A stretch of DNA of 64,000 nucleotides, taken from NCBI RefSeq assembly GCF_004216895.1, contig NZ_SGXE01000002.1:620001-684000 (forward strand), written 5' to 3'. The notes beneath the pieces are model-generated. The model was not told where the DNA came from. It did not search any database and saw nothing but the letters and a program-made list of their open reading frames with translations. Numbering within the stretch: the stretch's first letter is position 1; each line of letters begins with the position of its first letter. The DNA comes from Aquimarina brevivitae (GTDB lineage: Bacteria > Bacteroidota > Bacteroidia > Flavobacteriales > Flavobacteriaceae). A program made the translations under genes and the position numbers. Positions 26,557 to 35,997 of the stretch are shown in pieces.

Positions 26557-27900
26557 TTATCCTCTTCCTCTACCTCGGGTTCTTGTAGATCTATCGTTAT
26601 TAGATCTTGATTTCGACGGTTTTGAAGTACTTTGTCTTGTTTGTCTATTGGTAGTACTTCTGGTATTACTACTTCTAGAGCTTCTGCTTTTATATTGACG
26701 TTTATCGTTATCTTTTGTTACATTACCTTTATACCCTTTATTGGTATTGGTGTTTCTTTGGCGACTTGCATTATTTTGCTCAGACCTTCCTCTTGAATTA
26801 TTGTAACGGTTATTATTAGTAACGTTTCTACTTCTGTTAGAGGCTGATGCTCTCGTTCTAGGAGTATTTCTATCTACCCGTTGAGAATCATTAGTACGCT
26901 CTCTCCTTGTAGTTGTTCCTCTAGAATTATAATTTCTTGATTCAGTTCTATCATTTCTAGTAGCTGCTGTGTTTCTAGACCTGTTACTAGTATCGCCATA
27001 TCTTGTACTACGATCATTATTTCTTGATCTTGTTCTATTTGTAGTAGTGGTTACAGCATTTCTAGATCGGTTACTAGTATTGCTATATCGTGCACTACGA
27101 TCATTATTTCTTGATCTATTTTGATACACACGAGTAACATTTCTATCATTGTTTCTATACATTCTAGATCTATAATTAGCATCTCTATAAGCTACAGCTC
27201 TTGCTCTATTAACTCTAGACCCCCTGTGGTAACTCGTCACTCTTTGATTTGGTCTATAAAAGTTTCTATTTCTATACGGAGCATTATAGTAGCCATTGTA
27301 GTAATTGTTTCTATATACAGTATATGAACATCTGTAAGGATTATAAAACCTTCTATAAGGTCTATTATATACGATACAACGTGTAGCAATAGGCACTGCA
27401 AAAAAGGCGTGAAATGGTCTATATACATAAACCCTATTGTAAGGATTTATAAAACCTCTGTAACCTACATAATGGCCAAATCTGTTGTAGTTTACATACA
27501 AACCACCGATCCTTGAAACTCTGCCCCAATTGTTGTAGCGTATAAATACATCACCAGCTTGTATGATTCTACCAAAATGATCATAAAATATAGGAGTGTT
27601 TTCAATTTGAACTACAGCCCCATAATCATCATATTGTACATAGGGATCATAATTAAATCCAGAATTGAAGCTTATGTTTACACCAGGAGTATTTACACCG
27701 ATGCTTACACCGTTTCTTAACCTTGGCATAAAAAAATCAAATTGTCCATCAGCATAAACGGAAAATTCTATACCACCCTCGTTAAAAATAAAGTTATTAC
27801 CATTGTAATTTCGCATAGCTGTACTAGCTTCTGCTTCTTTAGCAGCTATGCTAATGGTAAATAAAAATAAACCTGCGATAAATACTATAAACTTTTTCAT
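26557..27900 (-). CDS. Secreted Arg/Asn/Ser-rich protein, paralogue A
   Basis: A 447-residue secreted protein. Signal peptide about 1-21 (SIAAKEAEA). Residues about 35-140 contain Y-x-x-x-G-x-h-h-x-h-G-type repeats (VQYDDYGAVVQI, IFYDHFGRIIQA, IRYNNWGRVSRI, VNYNRFGHYVGY). The rest is low-complexity and strongly basic, rich in Arg, Asn, Ser and Thr, ending RTRGRGRG. The repeat half aligns with the protein at 35998-36645, including NTPG and FNEGG/FIEGG. Both genes have -24/-12 promoter elements. I do not know the function. The basic tail could bind nucleic acid, lipopolysaccharide or acidic glycans. Confidence 0.82.
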   Translation of the reverse strand: MKKFIVFIAGLFLFTISIAAKEAEASTAMRNYNGNNFIFNEGGIEFSVYADGQFDFFMPRLRNGVSIGVNTPGVNISFNSGFNYDPYVQYDDYGAVVQIENTPIFYDHFGRIIQAGDVFIRYNNWGRVSRIGGLYVNYNRFGHYVGYRGFINPYNRVYVYRPFHAFFAVPIATRCIVYNRPYRRFYNPYRCSYTVYRNNYYNGYYNAPYRNRNFYRPNQRVTSYHRGSRVNRARAVAYRDANYRSRMYRNNDRNVTRVYQNRSRNNDRSARYSNTSNRSRNAVTTTTNRTRSRNNDRSTRYGDTSNRSRNTAATRNDRTESRNYNSRGTTTRRERTNDSQRVDRNTPRTRASASNRSRNVTNNNRYNNSRGRSEQNNASRQRNTNTNKGYKGNVTKDNDKRQYKSRSSRSSNTRSTTNRQTRQSTSKPSKSRSNNDRSTRTRGRGRG

Positions 27901-27955
27901 AATCTTGAGATTTTAATGATCAAATCATTTTTGTAATGATTTCGTCTATATATAA

Positions 27956-27971
27956 ACAAGGAGCGTGCCAA
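27956..27971 (-). promoter_or_regulatory. Sigma-54-type promoter of paralogue A
   Basis: Minus strand TTGGCACGCTCCTTGT. GG at 27969-27968 and G at 27957 have the exact 12-bp spacing of -24/-12 promoters (TGGCACG-N4-TTGC); the -12 base is T instead of C. The predicted start lies about 44 nt before the ATG. Confidence 0.7.
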
Positions 27972-28188
27972 AAAAATAAAACACTGAAAATCAATAAATT
28001 GTATTTAAAGGTTTGATTAAATTTTAATTTTACGAGAAGAAAAAACCTGAATATAAACTCAACAATTTACTTTTATAATCAATTATTTTTAGGATTAAAC
28101 GTATTAAATTATGGATATAAGAATTAAATAACGATATTTGATTGTTTTTTAAGTAGGAAAAATCATATTAATAATTAAAGTAAATTTT

Positions 28189-30186
28189 ATGAAAAAATTT
28201 TTACACGTTTTAATGACGTTTGTTATTGCTAGTGCGGGAGTAGTAGTTTCACTTCATCTTATGGCTAGTTCGAAAGATGATGATCCCACAAGTTATGTAA
28301 TAAAAGGGACCTGGACTTTTTCTCACGAGGTTAAAATTGGAGAGGAAAGGTATATTACTTTAGCAGATAATGTAATTTTTGCACTTAATAATACGCAAGA
28401 AACGGATTGGAGTGGGGTATTGGATGAAACAAAAATAGACGAACTTGAAGTAACTTTTAAACAATACTTTGGGGATGATCAAGAAATAAAGAATACAATT
28501 GTTTTGTACGAAACGGGCATTAATACAAAAAATTTTGAATCATTACCTCTAAGTATTGTTAATGAATCCGGTGATTTGTCTGGTGATATTTCTGTATTGT
28601 TTAGAAGATTGAATTTAACAGAAGCTGAGATTATTGTTGAAAATCCATTAGATTGGGTGGGATTTATAGATGCTGAATCAGAAAGAAATGAGTGGAATGT
28701 TTTTAGGGATAACCAGTCTACTACGGCTACAGGAACTGTTACTGCAGATGCCGAACGTAAAGTAGGGCAAGATATATCTTTTACGTTAACAGACAGTGAT
28801 TTAAATACTGATCCTGATGCTACTGATACTTATACCATAACCTTAACCTCTGATAAGGGTGAGACTGAGGAATTAAGCCTAACAGAGAGTGGAGCTGCTA
28901 CGGGTAGCTTTGAGGGAATGGTAAATACAGCCTATGGTACAGCAGCGGGTACCAACAATGATGGTGCTTTTAATGTAGAAGCGGGTACCGTAATAACGAT
29001 AACTTATGAGGATGCTGCTAATAGTAGTGGGGAGGCAGTAACCTTAACGCAAACAGTTACCTTGACAGGAGGAACTACGGGATCCTTGATAATCAGTACT
29101 CCTAATCCTAAGGTAGGTGACAATATTACGCTACAAGTTACAGATAGTGATGTAAATACTGATGATAACACTCAGCAGTCTTTGCAGTTAACCTTAACCT
29201 CAGGATTTAATGAAACAGAAACGGTAACCTTAACAGAAACTGGTGCCGCAACTGGAGTGTTTGAAGGTTCGGTAAGTACAGTATATGCTACTGCTGCTGG
29301 TACTAATAATGATGGAAGCTTTAATGCCCAGGCAGGTACCACAATTACTGCGGTGTATACTGATGAGTGTAATGCACAGGGTGGTACAACCGCATTTGAT
29401 GATACAATTACCTTGGCAGGAGGTGTTACAGGTACGATAACCATTACTAATCCAGCTGAAGTAGGAAACAATTTAACAGTACGAGTTACCGATAATGATT
29501 TGAATACCAATACTGGAACTCAAGAAACGGTTTCGATCGTAGTTAGTTCTAGTTTAGGAGAGTCAGAAACGATAGTGTTGACTGAAACTACATCTAGTTC
29601 AGGTGTTTTTGAAGGTGCTTTTGACACAATAGAGGGTACCAATGCAGGCACAGATAATGATGGTACTTTAAATGCAACTGATGGCACTGTAGTGACCGCT
29701 ACTTATGATGATACTTTTGATGTTAATGGTGCAGATCCTGCTGCAGTAGAAGCTTCTGTTACACTAACAGGAGGAGGACCTGGTCTAACTTTCGATAATT
29801 TTGTTGATAAAAAGGTAGAAGGGACCAGAACCATTGTTTATAATGGATCCACTACGGATAGTGGTGTTAACTCGGATGAAGATATAACAGCACAGCCATA
29901 TTATTGTTATGGATTGGATTATGAAATCTATAAAGCAAATGGGGATCTAGAAGTTTGGAATAACAATTCTTTAGATCCAGATGATCCAAATCATTGTAAC
30001 ATGGGTAGTTCCTTGACATTTACCATTTCTTGGGCCACTGTTGACGCAGATACCATAAGTATTGATAATGGAGGAACCGAGAATCAAATATGGGATGTAG
30101 AAATAATGTCTGATACAGAGTTTAACATACGTACTTTACAGGGAGGAGTACAACTGGTTGTTAGATACTTTCAAGTTGTTCCTTAA
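28189..30186 (+). CDS. Secreted three-repeat adhesin-like protein
   Basis: A 665-residue exported protein; the N-terminus has a hydrophobic signal (about 5-26). Residues 27-180 form a non-repeated domain. Three tandem units of about 116 residues follow (181-297, 298-413, 414-530). Each carries DxDxNTD, LTETGAATGVFEG, GTNNDGxFNxxAGT and VTLTGG, so these are beta-sandwich modules with Asp-rich, possibly calcium-binding loops. The C-terminal domain (531-665) has a Cys pair (YYCYG, NHCNMG) and resembles no family I can name. No T9SS C-terminal domain or LPXTG is present. A structural or adhesive surface role is inferred from the repeats. Confidence 0.8.
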   Translation: MKKFLHVLMTFVIASAGVVVSLHLMASSKDDDPTSYVIKGTWTFSHEVKIGEERYITLADNVIFALNNTQETDWSGVLDETKIDELEVTFKQYFGDDQEIKNTIVLYETGINTKNFESLPLSIVNESGDLSGDISVLFRRLNLTEAEIIVENPLDWVGFIDAESERNEWNVFRDNQSTTATGTVTADAERKVGQDISFTLTDSDLNTDPDATDTYTITLTSDKGETEELSLTESGAATGSFEGMVNTAYGTAAGTNNDGAFNVEAGTVITITYEDAANSSGEAVTLTQTVTLTGGTTGSLIISTPNPKVGDNITLQVTDSDVNTDDNTQQSLQLTLTSGFNETETVTLTETGAATGVFEGSVSTVYATAAGTNNDGSFNAQAGTTITAVYTDECNAQGGTTAFDDTITLAGGVTGTITITNPAEVGNNLTVRVTDNDLNTNTGTQETVSIVVSSSLGESETIVLTETTSSSGVFEGAFDTIEGTNAGTDNDGTLNATDGTVVTATYDDTFDVNGADPAAVEASVTLTGGGPGLTFDNFVDKKVEGTRTIVYNGSTTDSGVNSDEDITAQPYYCYGLDYEIYKANGDLEVWNNNSLDPDDPNHCNMGSSLTFTISWATVDADTISIDNGGTENQIWDVEIMSDTEFNIRTLQGGVQLVVRYFQVVP

Positions 30187-30220
30187 TTAAAAAATGGTGC
30201 TACTTTTATAATATACATAT

Positions 30221-30256
30221 ATAAAGCCTTGATAATATCAGGGCTTTATAGTTTTG
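30221..30256 (+). terminator. Terminator after the repeat protein
   Basis: ATAAAGCC / GGCTTTAT stem, extended inward by TGATA / TATCA, then GTTTTG. It lies 34 nt after the stop codon. Confidence 0.75.
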
Positions 30257-30280
30257 TTTAATATTTTTATATTACAATTT

Positions 30281-31384
30281 GTGAAACGATTTCTAGCTGT
30301 TATTACTTTTAGTTTGCTCAGTTTGTCTCTTAGCGCAACGGAGTTAAAGATGGATCTTTTGGTCAATGACCCCAGTGATAATTTATTTTCGGTTTTTGGG
30401 CATGCCGCGTTGCGGATTTATAAGGAAAAAAGCAGCTATGATTATGTTTACAGTTTCGGTTACATACCATTAAATTTTGAAGGCTATAAAAAGTTTGTTT
30501 TAAAAGGAGATGTAGAATCTTTTTTAAAACTTATTCCTTATCGCCAATATATTACAGGAAGAGCTAAAAAAAAACAAAATGTATATCATTACACCTTAAG
30601 GGTGGGAGACGAAACAATTGAAAAGATAGAAAAAGATTTGCGTGTTATTTTAAATCATGATAATGGAAGAATGACTCAAGACTTTTTGAAAAGCAATTGT
30701 GTTTTAATTTTACAAGAAATTTTTGAAGCACATAACCTTGGAAGTTCCTCGGGTATTTTAGAAAAAAAAACAGGTACAACTTATCGGCAAATTATAAATT
30801 CCTACACACATCCGTATCCCTGGTTAAATTTTTTTATAGACTTGTTGTGTGGACCAAATGCTGACAAAGAGTTAACAGTACAGGAATCTTTTTTTATCCC
30901 TAAAAATTATGCGAATTACCTGGTAAATTCCACCGAAATGGTAAGCGATATTGAAGTCACAGAATTTGAGCCTTTGGCCAAAAGTAAATCATCGGTTTCT
31001 CCATTAGTTGCATTTTGCATCATCTTACTTAGTTATCTACTGATTAAGGCTTATGTCTATAAAAATTCAATAGAGATTGGGAAGATTGATAAAGTTATCC
31101 TTATGGGGGCTTCAATATTGAGCATTTATTTACTTTTATGGCTATGGGTAGATCAATTAGGCTCACAAAACAACTTGAATATACTTTGGGCAAACCCCAT
31201 AGTGTTTATTCCATTACTTTATAAAAAGTTTTTTAAACCAGTGCAATGGACTTATGCGATATGTGTATTGATATGGTGCGGAAGTTGGCTGGTTGGATAT
31301 CAGAATTATCCAATAGCGGTGATTCCACTAATACTATTAATTAGTATCGCACTGTTTACCCAAAAGGAGCAATTATCTAATTAA
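30281..31384 (+). CDS. DUF4105 / Lnb-like membrane protein (GTG start)
   Basis: I choose GTG at 30281 because it starts a normal signal peptide (KRFLAVITFSLLSLSLSATE); an upstream TTG would add nine residues. The product is about 367 residues. Residues 20-190 form the DUF4105 domain: DLLVNDPSDNLFSVFGHAALRI with H41 and KSNCVLILQEIF with C140. Four hydrophobic helices occupy about 235-360. DUF4105 is the catalytic domain of Lnb, reported to N-acylate lipoproteins in Bacteroides through a Cys/His site. Whether this copy does so, or is a paralogue, cannot be told from sequence alone. The preceding terminator suggests a separate promoter, which I could not locate. Confidence 0.8.
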   Translation: MKRFLAVITFSLLSLSLSATELKMDLLVNDPSDNLFSVFGHAALRIYKEKSSYDYVYSFGYIPLNFEGYKKFVLKGDVESFLKLIPYRQYITGRAKKKQNVYHYTLRVGDETIEKIEKDLRVILNHDNGRMTQDFLKSNCVLILQEIFEAHNLGSSSGILEKKTGTTYRQIINSYTHPYPWLNFFIDLLCGPNADKELTVQESFFIPKNYANYLVNSTEMVSDIEVTEFEPLAKSKSSVSPLVAFCIILLSYLLIKAYVYKNSIEIGKIDKVILMGASILSIYLLLWLWVDQLGSQNNLNILWANPIVFIPLLYKKFFKPVQWTYAICVLIWCGSWLVGYQNYPIAVIPLILLISIALFTQKEQLSN

Positions 31385-31552
31385 GGTTATTATTAAATAG
31401 CCAAGTTATTATAGAGTAGGTGAGATGGGTATATTTTATCACTTTGTTGAATACTAGTGAACTTAGTTATCGCTTTTGTAGCATGTTAATTGAATCCTCA
31501 AAATACTTTTTTTGGCTATCATACTATTATTTACGCTACACATTGATAAAAA

Positions 31553-31586
31553 AATATCCTAAGCTTAATTACTTAGGATATTTTTT
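31553..31586. terminator. Terminator between DUF4105 gene and proA
   Basis: An 11-bp stem AATATCCTAAG / CTTAGGATATT with an 8-nt loop and a T run. Flanking A and T runs let it work in both directions. The rest of 31385-31657 shows no gene. Confidence 0.85.
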
Positions 31587-31657
31587 AAACATCAAGTATA
31601 GTTGTTCATTAATAAAATTACCATACTATTTTCATTACGTAAGATTATTTTATACAC

Positions 31658-32857
31658 TTACACTCTAATTTGTCCGTCACCATATACGTAGTACTTATTG
31701 GTTACTAATTGATTTAATCCTAATGGACCTCGGTGGTGTAGTTTGTCTGTACTTATAGCCAGCTCTGCACCTACACCCATTTGACCACCATCAGTAAATC
31801 GGGTAGAGGCATTTTTATAAACTGCCGCGCAATCTACTTGCTCCATAAACAAATCGCTACTTTCATTATTCTCTGTCATTATCGTCGCAGAATGTCCACC
31901 AGAGTGATCGTTTATTTTTTGAATAGCATCAGCTAGGGAGTTAACCTCTCCAATGACACATTTCATGGCTAGGAACTCTTGATTCCAAATATCATCATCT
32001 TCAATAGTCGGTTGATCTTTTAAGATGGATTTAACCTGATCATCAACCAAAATTTCTACGCCATTTTGTGTTAGCAGTTCAGCTAATTCTTTCACTTTAT
32101 TTTGATAGTCATCAATATTAGCATTGATCAAAATTTTATCAAGTGCGTTACAAGCTGAAATTTTATGCGTTTTAGCATTTAAGATCACTTCTAGACTCTT
32201 TTGCCAGGAAGCTTTTTCATCTACATATAGGAAGTTATTACCTCTTCCACTAACTAAAACAGGACATTGTGCATTTTGCTTTACAAAAGCTATGAGGCGC
32301 TCACCGCCACGTGGCACAATTAAGTCTAATTGATCTGATTGATTGACTAGAAAATCCTGAGTTTCTTGTCTATTTAAGGTTAGTAGTTCAATATAATCAC
32401 TACTTAGCTTATTTTCCTCTAACGCTTTGTGCCATAAATCGACTAAAACTTTATTACTGTGAAAAGCTTCTTTACCTCCTTTTAATAAAATTTTATTATT
32501 GGCTTTAAAAGCTAATACCGCAGCTTCGATCGTTACATCAGGTCTCGATTCATAAATTATTAAAATCGTTCCAAAAGGAGCTGTCTTATTAATAATTTTT
32601 AATCCATTATCTAAATTTTTAGTGCTGATTTCACGGCTTACAGGATCTGCTTGAGCTTTCACTTCGCTAATCGCTCCAATCATTCCATCAATCTTTTTAT
32701 CATTGATAACCAAGCGATCATATAAAGCTTGATCATCACTTTTAAAAAGTTCAAGATCTTTTTTATTGGCTTCTAGAATTTCTGCACGATGCGCATCAAT
32801 GATGTTGATCATACTTTCTAGAACATTATTTTTAATATCTGTATCTATTAATTTCAT
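31658..32857 (-). CDS. proA: Glutamate-5-semialdehyde dehydrogenase
   Basis: A 399-residue gamma-glutamyl phosphate reductase that reduces L-glutamyl-5-phosphate to glutamate-5-semialdehyde with NADPH, the second step of proline synthesis. The catalytic cysteine lies in HKISACNALDK (about residue 235), and the C-terminal STRFTDGGQMGVGAELAISTDKLHHRGP is the family signature region. It is the last gene of proC-proB-proA, 10 bp after proB. Confidence 0.96.
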   Translation of the reverse strand: MKLIDTDIKNNVLESMINIIDAHRAEILEANKKDLELFKSDDQALYDRLVINDKKIDGMIGAISEVKAQADPVSREISTKNLDNGLKIINKTAPFGTILIIYESRPDVTIEAAVLAFKANNKILLKGGKEAFHSNKVLVDLWHKALEENKLSSDYIELLTLNRQETQDFLVNQSDQLDLIVPRGGERLIAFVKQNAQCPVLVSGRGNNFLYVDEKASWQKSLEVILNAKTHKISACNALDKILINANIDDYQNKVKELAELLTQNGVEILVDDQVKSILKDQPTIEDDDIWNQEFLAMKCVIGEVNSLADAIQKINDHSGGHSATIMTENNESSDLFMEQVDCAAVYKNASTRFTDGGQMGVGAELAISTDKLHHRGPLGLNQLVTNKYYVYGDGQIRV

Positions 32858-32867
32858 AACTGTTTTT

Positions 32868-33638
32868 TTAGCAGGTTACTTTAGTACCTACGGGTTTACC
32901 ATCCATAATATCTAAAATGATATTTTCTTTCTTTCCATTAGCAATAAAAGTTGGAATATTCTTAGCGGCTGCTTGTTGTGCAAATCCTACTTTAGATCCC
33001 ATACCTCCACGGCCTTCGCCTGCTTTTTTGTTACTTTCTTTAATATACTTATCTAAATTTTCTTCAGGTGCAATGGTATCAATTACTTCCGTACTATCTT
33101 TATCCGGATGACCATTGAATACACCGTCAATATCTGTTAATATTATAAGCTTATCGGCATTAACCAATTGAGCTACTAAACTAGCCAACTCATCATTATC
33201 AGAAAACATGGACATCTTTACAGAAACCGCATCATCCTCATTTGCAATTGGGATTACTCCCTCTGCCATCAATCCTTCATAACAATTAATCATGTTATTG
33301 CGATGTACACCAGGGCTAAAATCTCTTTTGGTAGGGAGTACCTGTGCACATTTCATTCCATATTCTTGGAATATATTATAGTATAAACGCATCATTCTTG
33401 GCTGTCCAATAGCTGAATATACCTGTCGTCGCTGCGTATTGTTTTCTATTTTTGACTCGCCTAAAACTTCTTTACCTGCGATTACTGAACCAGAGGAAAC
33501 TAAGATCGTAATAATATCTTGCTCGTATAATTCAGCAATTTGTCTAACTAAATTTTGTAATACCGGTCGTACTATTCTATTATCCTTATTGGTCATAACA
33601 TTCGTACCAACCTTAACTACTATTTTTTGTTTATGCAT
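32868..33638 (-). CDS. proB: Glutamate 5-kinase (no PUA domain)
   Basis: A 256-residue amino-acid-kinase-fold enzyme that phosphorylates L-glutamate with ATP, the first and feedback-controlled step of proline synthesis. Motifs are KIVVKVGTNVMT at the N-terminus, the glycine-rich VSSGSVIAGKE, ANEDDAVS for substrate binding and GRGGMGSKVGFA for nucleotide. It lacks the C-terminal PUA domain of the E. coli enzyme, as do many homologues. Its start overlaps the end of proC by 8 bp, implying coupled translation. Confidence 0.95.
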   Translation of the reverse strand: MHKQKIVVKVGTNVMTNKDNRIVRPVLQNLVRQIAELYEQDIITILVSSGSVIAGKEVLGESKIENNTQRRQVYSAIGQPRMMRLYYNIFQEYGMKCAQVLPTKRDFSPGVHRNNMINCYEGLMAEGVIPIANEDDAVSVKMSMFSDNDELASLVAQLVNADKLIILTDIDGVFNGHPDKDSTEVIDTIAPEENLDKYIKESNKKAGEGRGGMGSKVGFAQQAAAKNIPTFIANGKKENIILDIMDGKPVGTKVTC

Positions 33639-34449
33639 GTTGTAGGTTTTCTTTCCCTAATTCTACTGCACGGCTAAAAGCAGAAAATGCAGCTTCTTTG
33701 ATTAATTCTTTTACATTATTATCATCCATGGAATCAAGTGCAGCTTGGGTAGTACCACCCTTACTAGCTACTCTATCCATCCATCCCTTAGGGGAGAGAT
33801 CTGATTGATTAAAAAGTTCGATAGCCCCTGTAAATGTTTGGCTAACCAATACTTTTGAATCGTTTTTTGAGAATCCCATCTGCAAGGCCGCTTCCATCAT
33901 ACTTTCCATAAAGTAAAATACATAAGCTGGTCCACTACCAGAAATTCCTGTAGAGGCGTCAATGTATTTTTCGTCAGTAACGTGGATAGACTTACCAGTG
34001 GTATTTAGTAAACTCTCAATAGTCAATAACTCAATTCTTGAAACTTCTGGTGAAGCCACATACGAAGTTAAACCTTTACCAATTTTTGCTGGTAAATTAG
34101 GCATCGCGCGGACTACTTTATCAAGACCAGATAATTCCTGCATTGCTTTAATAGTAACTCCTGCCATAATTGAGATTATGATCTGTCCTGGATTTACTAA
34201 TTTGCTTATTTTTGTTAATAACTCCTCAGAGTGATAGGGCTTTACGGCGATAAAAATAATATCTGCCTCGGGTACACAATCATTAAGTTCTTTGTAGGTG
34301 TCGAAATGATCAACGTTTTTAAGGCTTTGCAACTTTTCTGTGCAAGTATCTAAAACCATGATATTTTTTTTCTTCAATAACTTGGATTTAGACATACCTT
34401 CAGCGTAGGTAAGACCCATGTTACCTGCGCCAATTACTAATACTTTCAT
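33631..34449 (-). CDS. proC: Pyrroline-5-carboxylate reductase
   Basis: A 272-residue enzyme catalysing the last step of proline synthesis, reduction of P5C to proline with NAD(P)H. The Rossmann motif VIGAGNMGLTYAEG is at residue 4-17, MPNLPAKIGKG lies mid-protein, and the C-terminal signature is SGSGPAYVFYFMESM...PKGWMDRVASKGGTTQAAL. It is the first gene of the operon, with a gene-free 511-bp leader region upstream. Confidence 0.96.
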   Translation of the reverse strand: MKVLVIGAGNMGLTYAEGMSKSKLLKKKNIMVLDTCTEKLQSLKNVDHFDTYKELNDCVPEADIIFIAVKPYHSEELLTKISKLVNPGQIIISIMAGVTIKAMQELSGLDKVVRAMPNLPAKIGKGLTSYVASPEVSRIELLTIESLLNTTGKSIHVTDEKYIDASTGISGSGPAYVFYFMESMMEAALQMGFSKNDSKVLVSQTFTGAIELFNQSDLSPKGWMDRVASKGGTTQAALDSMDDNNVKELIKEAAFSAFSRAVELGKENLQHA

Positions 34450-34960
34450 TAGAATTTGTTTTAAATTTAAATTAAATTAATTACTTAAGTATTTAACGTT
34501 TTATATTATATAAAAAGATGACAATCTTTATAGTCTATAATGTCGTTACTGTGAAGCTGTGTTTCTTTTAAGGTTGAATTTTTTCTTCTTTTCTTGAATA
34601 AATAGGTTTTGATTTTCGTAAAATCCACTCATGTTTGTTTTCAGGTTCATTAATCTTTCTTAACTACATTATACACCTTTACTTAAAAATTACAAATATT
34701 AGGTGTTATAAAAATGTTAATTAGCTTATTCTTAGGATTATATATATCTATGTAAGCATCTGTCTTCCAGGTTTTTATAGTTAACTATAAGCTTTTCGGT
34801 ATAATGTTAAAACAAAAAACATATTTTTAAGTATCGTAAAGGATTCTGATTATCAAATGGCTACAGCTTTATGTGCAGAAATCTAACTGAATATAGTTTT
34901 CAGTTTATTGCCATTTTATATATTTGCCGCCTCATTTAACAGGTTTATTTCTTTTTTCAC
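34450..34960. other. 511-bp gene-free region upstream of proC
   Basis: Very AT-rich intergenic stretch between the divergent proC and the membrane-protein gene. I found only ORFs of up to 17 codons and a 14-bp palindrome TATAGTTAACTATA near 34778. The -7 box TATATTTG at 34919-34926 serves the plus-strand gene. No riboswitch or attenuator fold is evident. Confidence 0.5.
34919..34926 (+). promoter_or_regulatory. Probable -7 box of the four-helix membrane protein gene
   Basis: TATATTTG, 35 nt before the ATG at 34961; consensus match, with no clear -33 partner. Confidence 0.45.
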
Positions 34961-35926
34961 ATGAATTATAAGGTTAATTCTAATTTAGGCTGGCTAGCTT
35001 GGTTAATTCCATTGATAATGTTTTTTGTGTTTGGTGTTCCTCAACTCTATGAGATGTGGGAGCGTCATCAACAGATTGAAACAGTAACATTGCGGCATGA
35101 ACTAGAATTAGATGCTTTGATGACCTTAGAGTCTCCATCCAAAGCAGATCAAATTAGAATAGAAACACTTAATAAAATTATTTCTCAGCGTAATAAAGCG
35201 GCATTGAGCAAAGACAAAACAATTTATCAAACGATAGGATTAGTTTTTTTTCTAGGGTTGATGTTTGTTGTTTTTGCGATTGATAGACGTAAGCTGAAGC
35301 AAACCAAGCAGATTCAATATCAAGTAGAAGATAGCGCTCAATTTGATGATCCTTCATTTGATACTGTAGCACAGCAAACTTCTTGGAATCCTTTACATCC
35401 AGGGGGTAGTAATTTTGTTTCGCACAAGTTGAAAAAAATAGATAGTAATCGTATCAAAGTAAAGAAAACAGGAACGATGAATATTATCGGTTGGACTTTT
35501 TTATTAATTGGTTTCAATTATATATTTTTTGAATTCTTATTTGCATATCAAACGGACTTGTTATTTATGCAGGGTTGGTTAAAGAACATTCAGCTTTTTT
35601 TTAAGTCTGGAGGTATATTTTTTATCATCGGGTTATTTTTTGTGCTGCGATGGGGTCAAAATTCAGTTTTTGATAAAAACATGCAACAGTTCAAAAAAGG
35701 AGGTCAACAAATATCCTTCTCCAACATATACGCAATTCAATTGTTAACTGAATTTGTACAGGGAAACAGTCAGGGAGGAAGTTCTTATTACAGTTATGAG
35801 TTGAACCTTGTCTTGAATAATGGTGAACGTATTAATGTTATGGATCACGGTTCGCCAACACATATAGAACAAGATGCTATCGTTTTAGCAGATTTCTTGA
35901 AGATTCCTATCTGGAGTCGTATGTAA
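34961..35926 (+). CDS. Membrane protein of unknown function, four helices
   Basis: A 321-residue protein with hydrophobic helices at about 10-28, 89-106, 175-195 and 210-230. The first loop (30-88) is helical and charged. The C-terminal 85 residues form a soluble domain with a beta-rich pattern (ISFSNIYAIQLLTEFVQ, YELNLVLNNGERINVMDHG) similar to PH-like membrane-protein tails. I recognise no family name. It stands alone and ends at a strong terminator. Confidence 0.75.
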   Translation: MNYKVNSNLGWLAWLIPLIMFFVFGVPQLYEMWERHQQIETVTLRHELELDALMTLESPSKADQIRIETLNKIISQRNKAALSKDKTIYQTIGLVFFLGLMFVVFAIDRRKLKQTKQIQYQVEDSAQFDDPSFDTVAQQTSWNPLHPGGSNFVSHKLKKIDSNRIKVKKTGTMNIIGWTFLLIGFNYIFFEFLFAYQTDLLFMQGWLKNIQLFFKSGGIFFIIGLFFVLRWGQNSVFDKNMQQFKKGGQQISFSNIYAIQLLTEFVQGNSQGGSSYYSYELNLVLNNGERINVMDHGSPTHIEQDAIVLADFLKIPIWSRM

Positions 35927-35934
35927 GACATAAA

Positions 35935-35966
35935 AAACTCTCGTCAACAAAAGCTGACGAGAGTTT
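35935..35966. terminator. Bidirectional terminator after the membrane-protein gene
   Basis: A 12-bp stem AAACTCTCGTCA / TGACGAGAGTTT with an 8-nt loop. On the minus strand it follows a GTTGGTTAGTTAGTTG tract beyond the stop of paralogue B, matching the 3' layout of paralogue A. Confidence 0.85.
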
Positions 35967-35997
35967 AAACAACTAACTAACCAACAACTAATAAAAA

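Noticed and set aside
26720-27330. Repetitive DNA in the Arg/Asn-rich gene looked at first like a CRISPR-like array
   Set aside because: Repeats are irregular, lie in frame within a secreted low-complexity protein and lack constant spacers.
31420-31668. 82-codon ORF on the plus strand between the DUF4105 gene and proA
   Set aside because: It runs straight through a strong intrinsic terminator (31553-31586) and into the 3' end of proA, and its translation is rich in Tyr, Leu and Ser without any family pattern.
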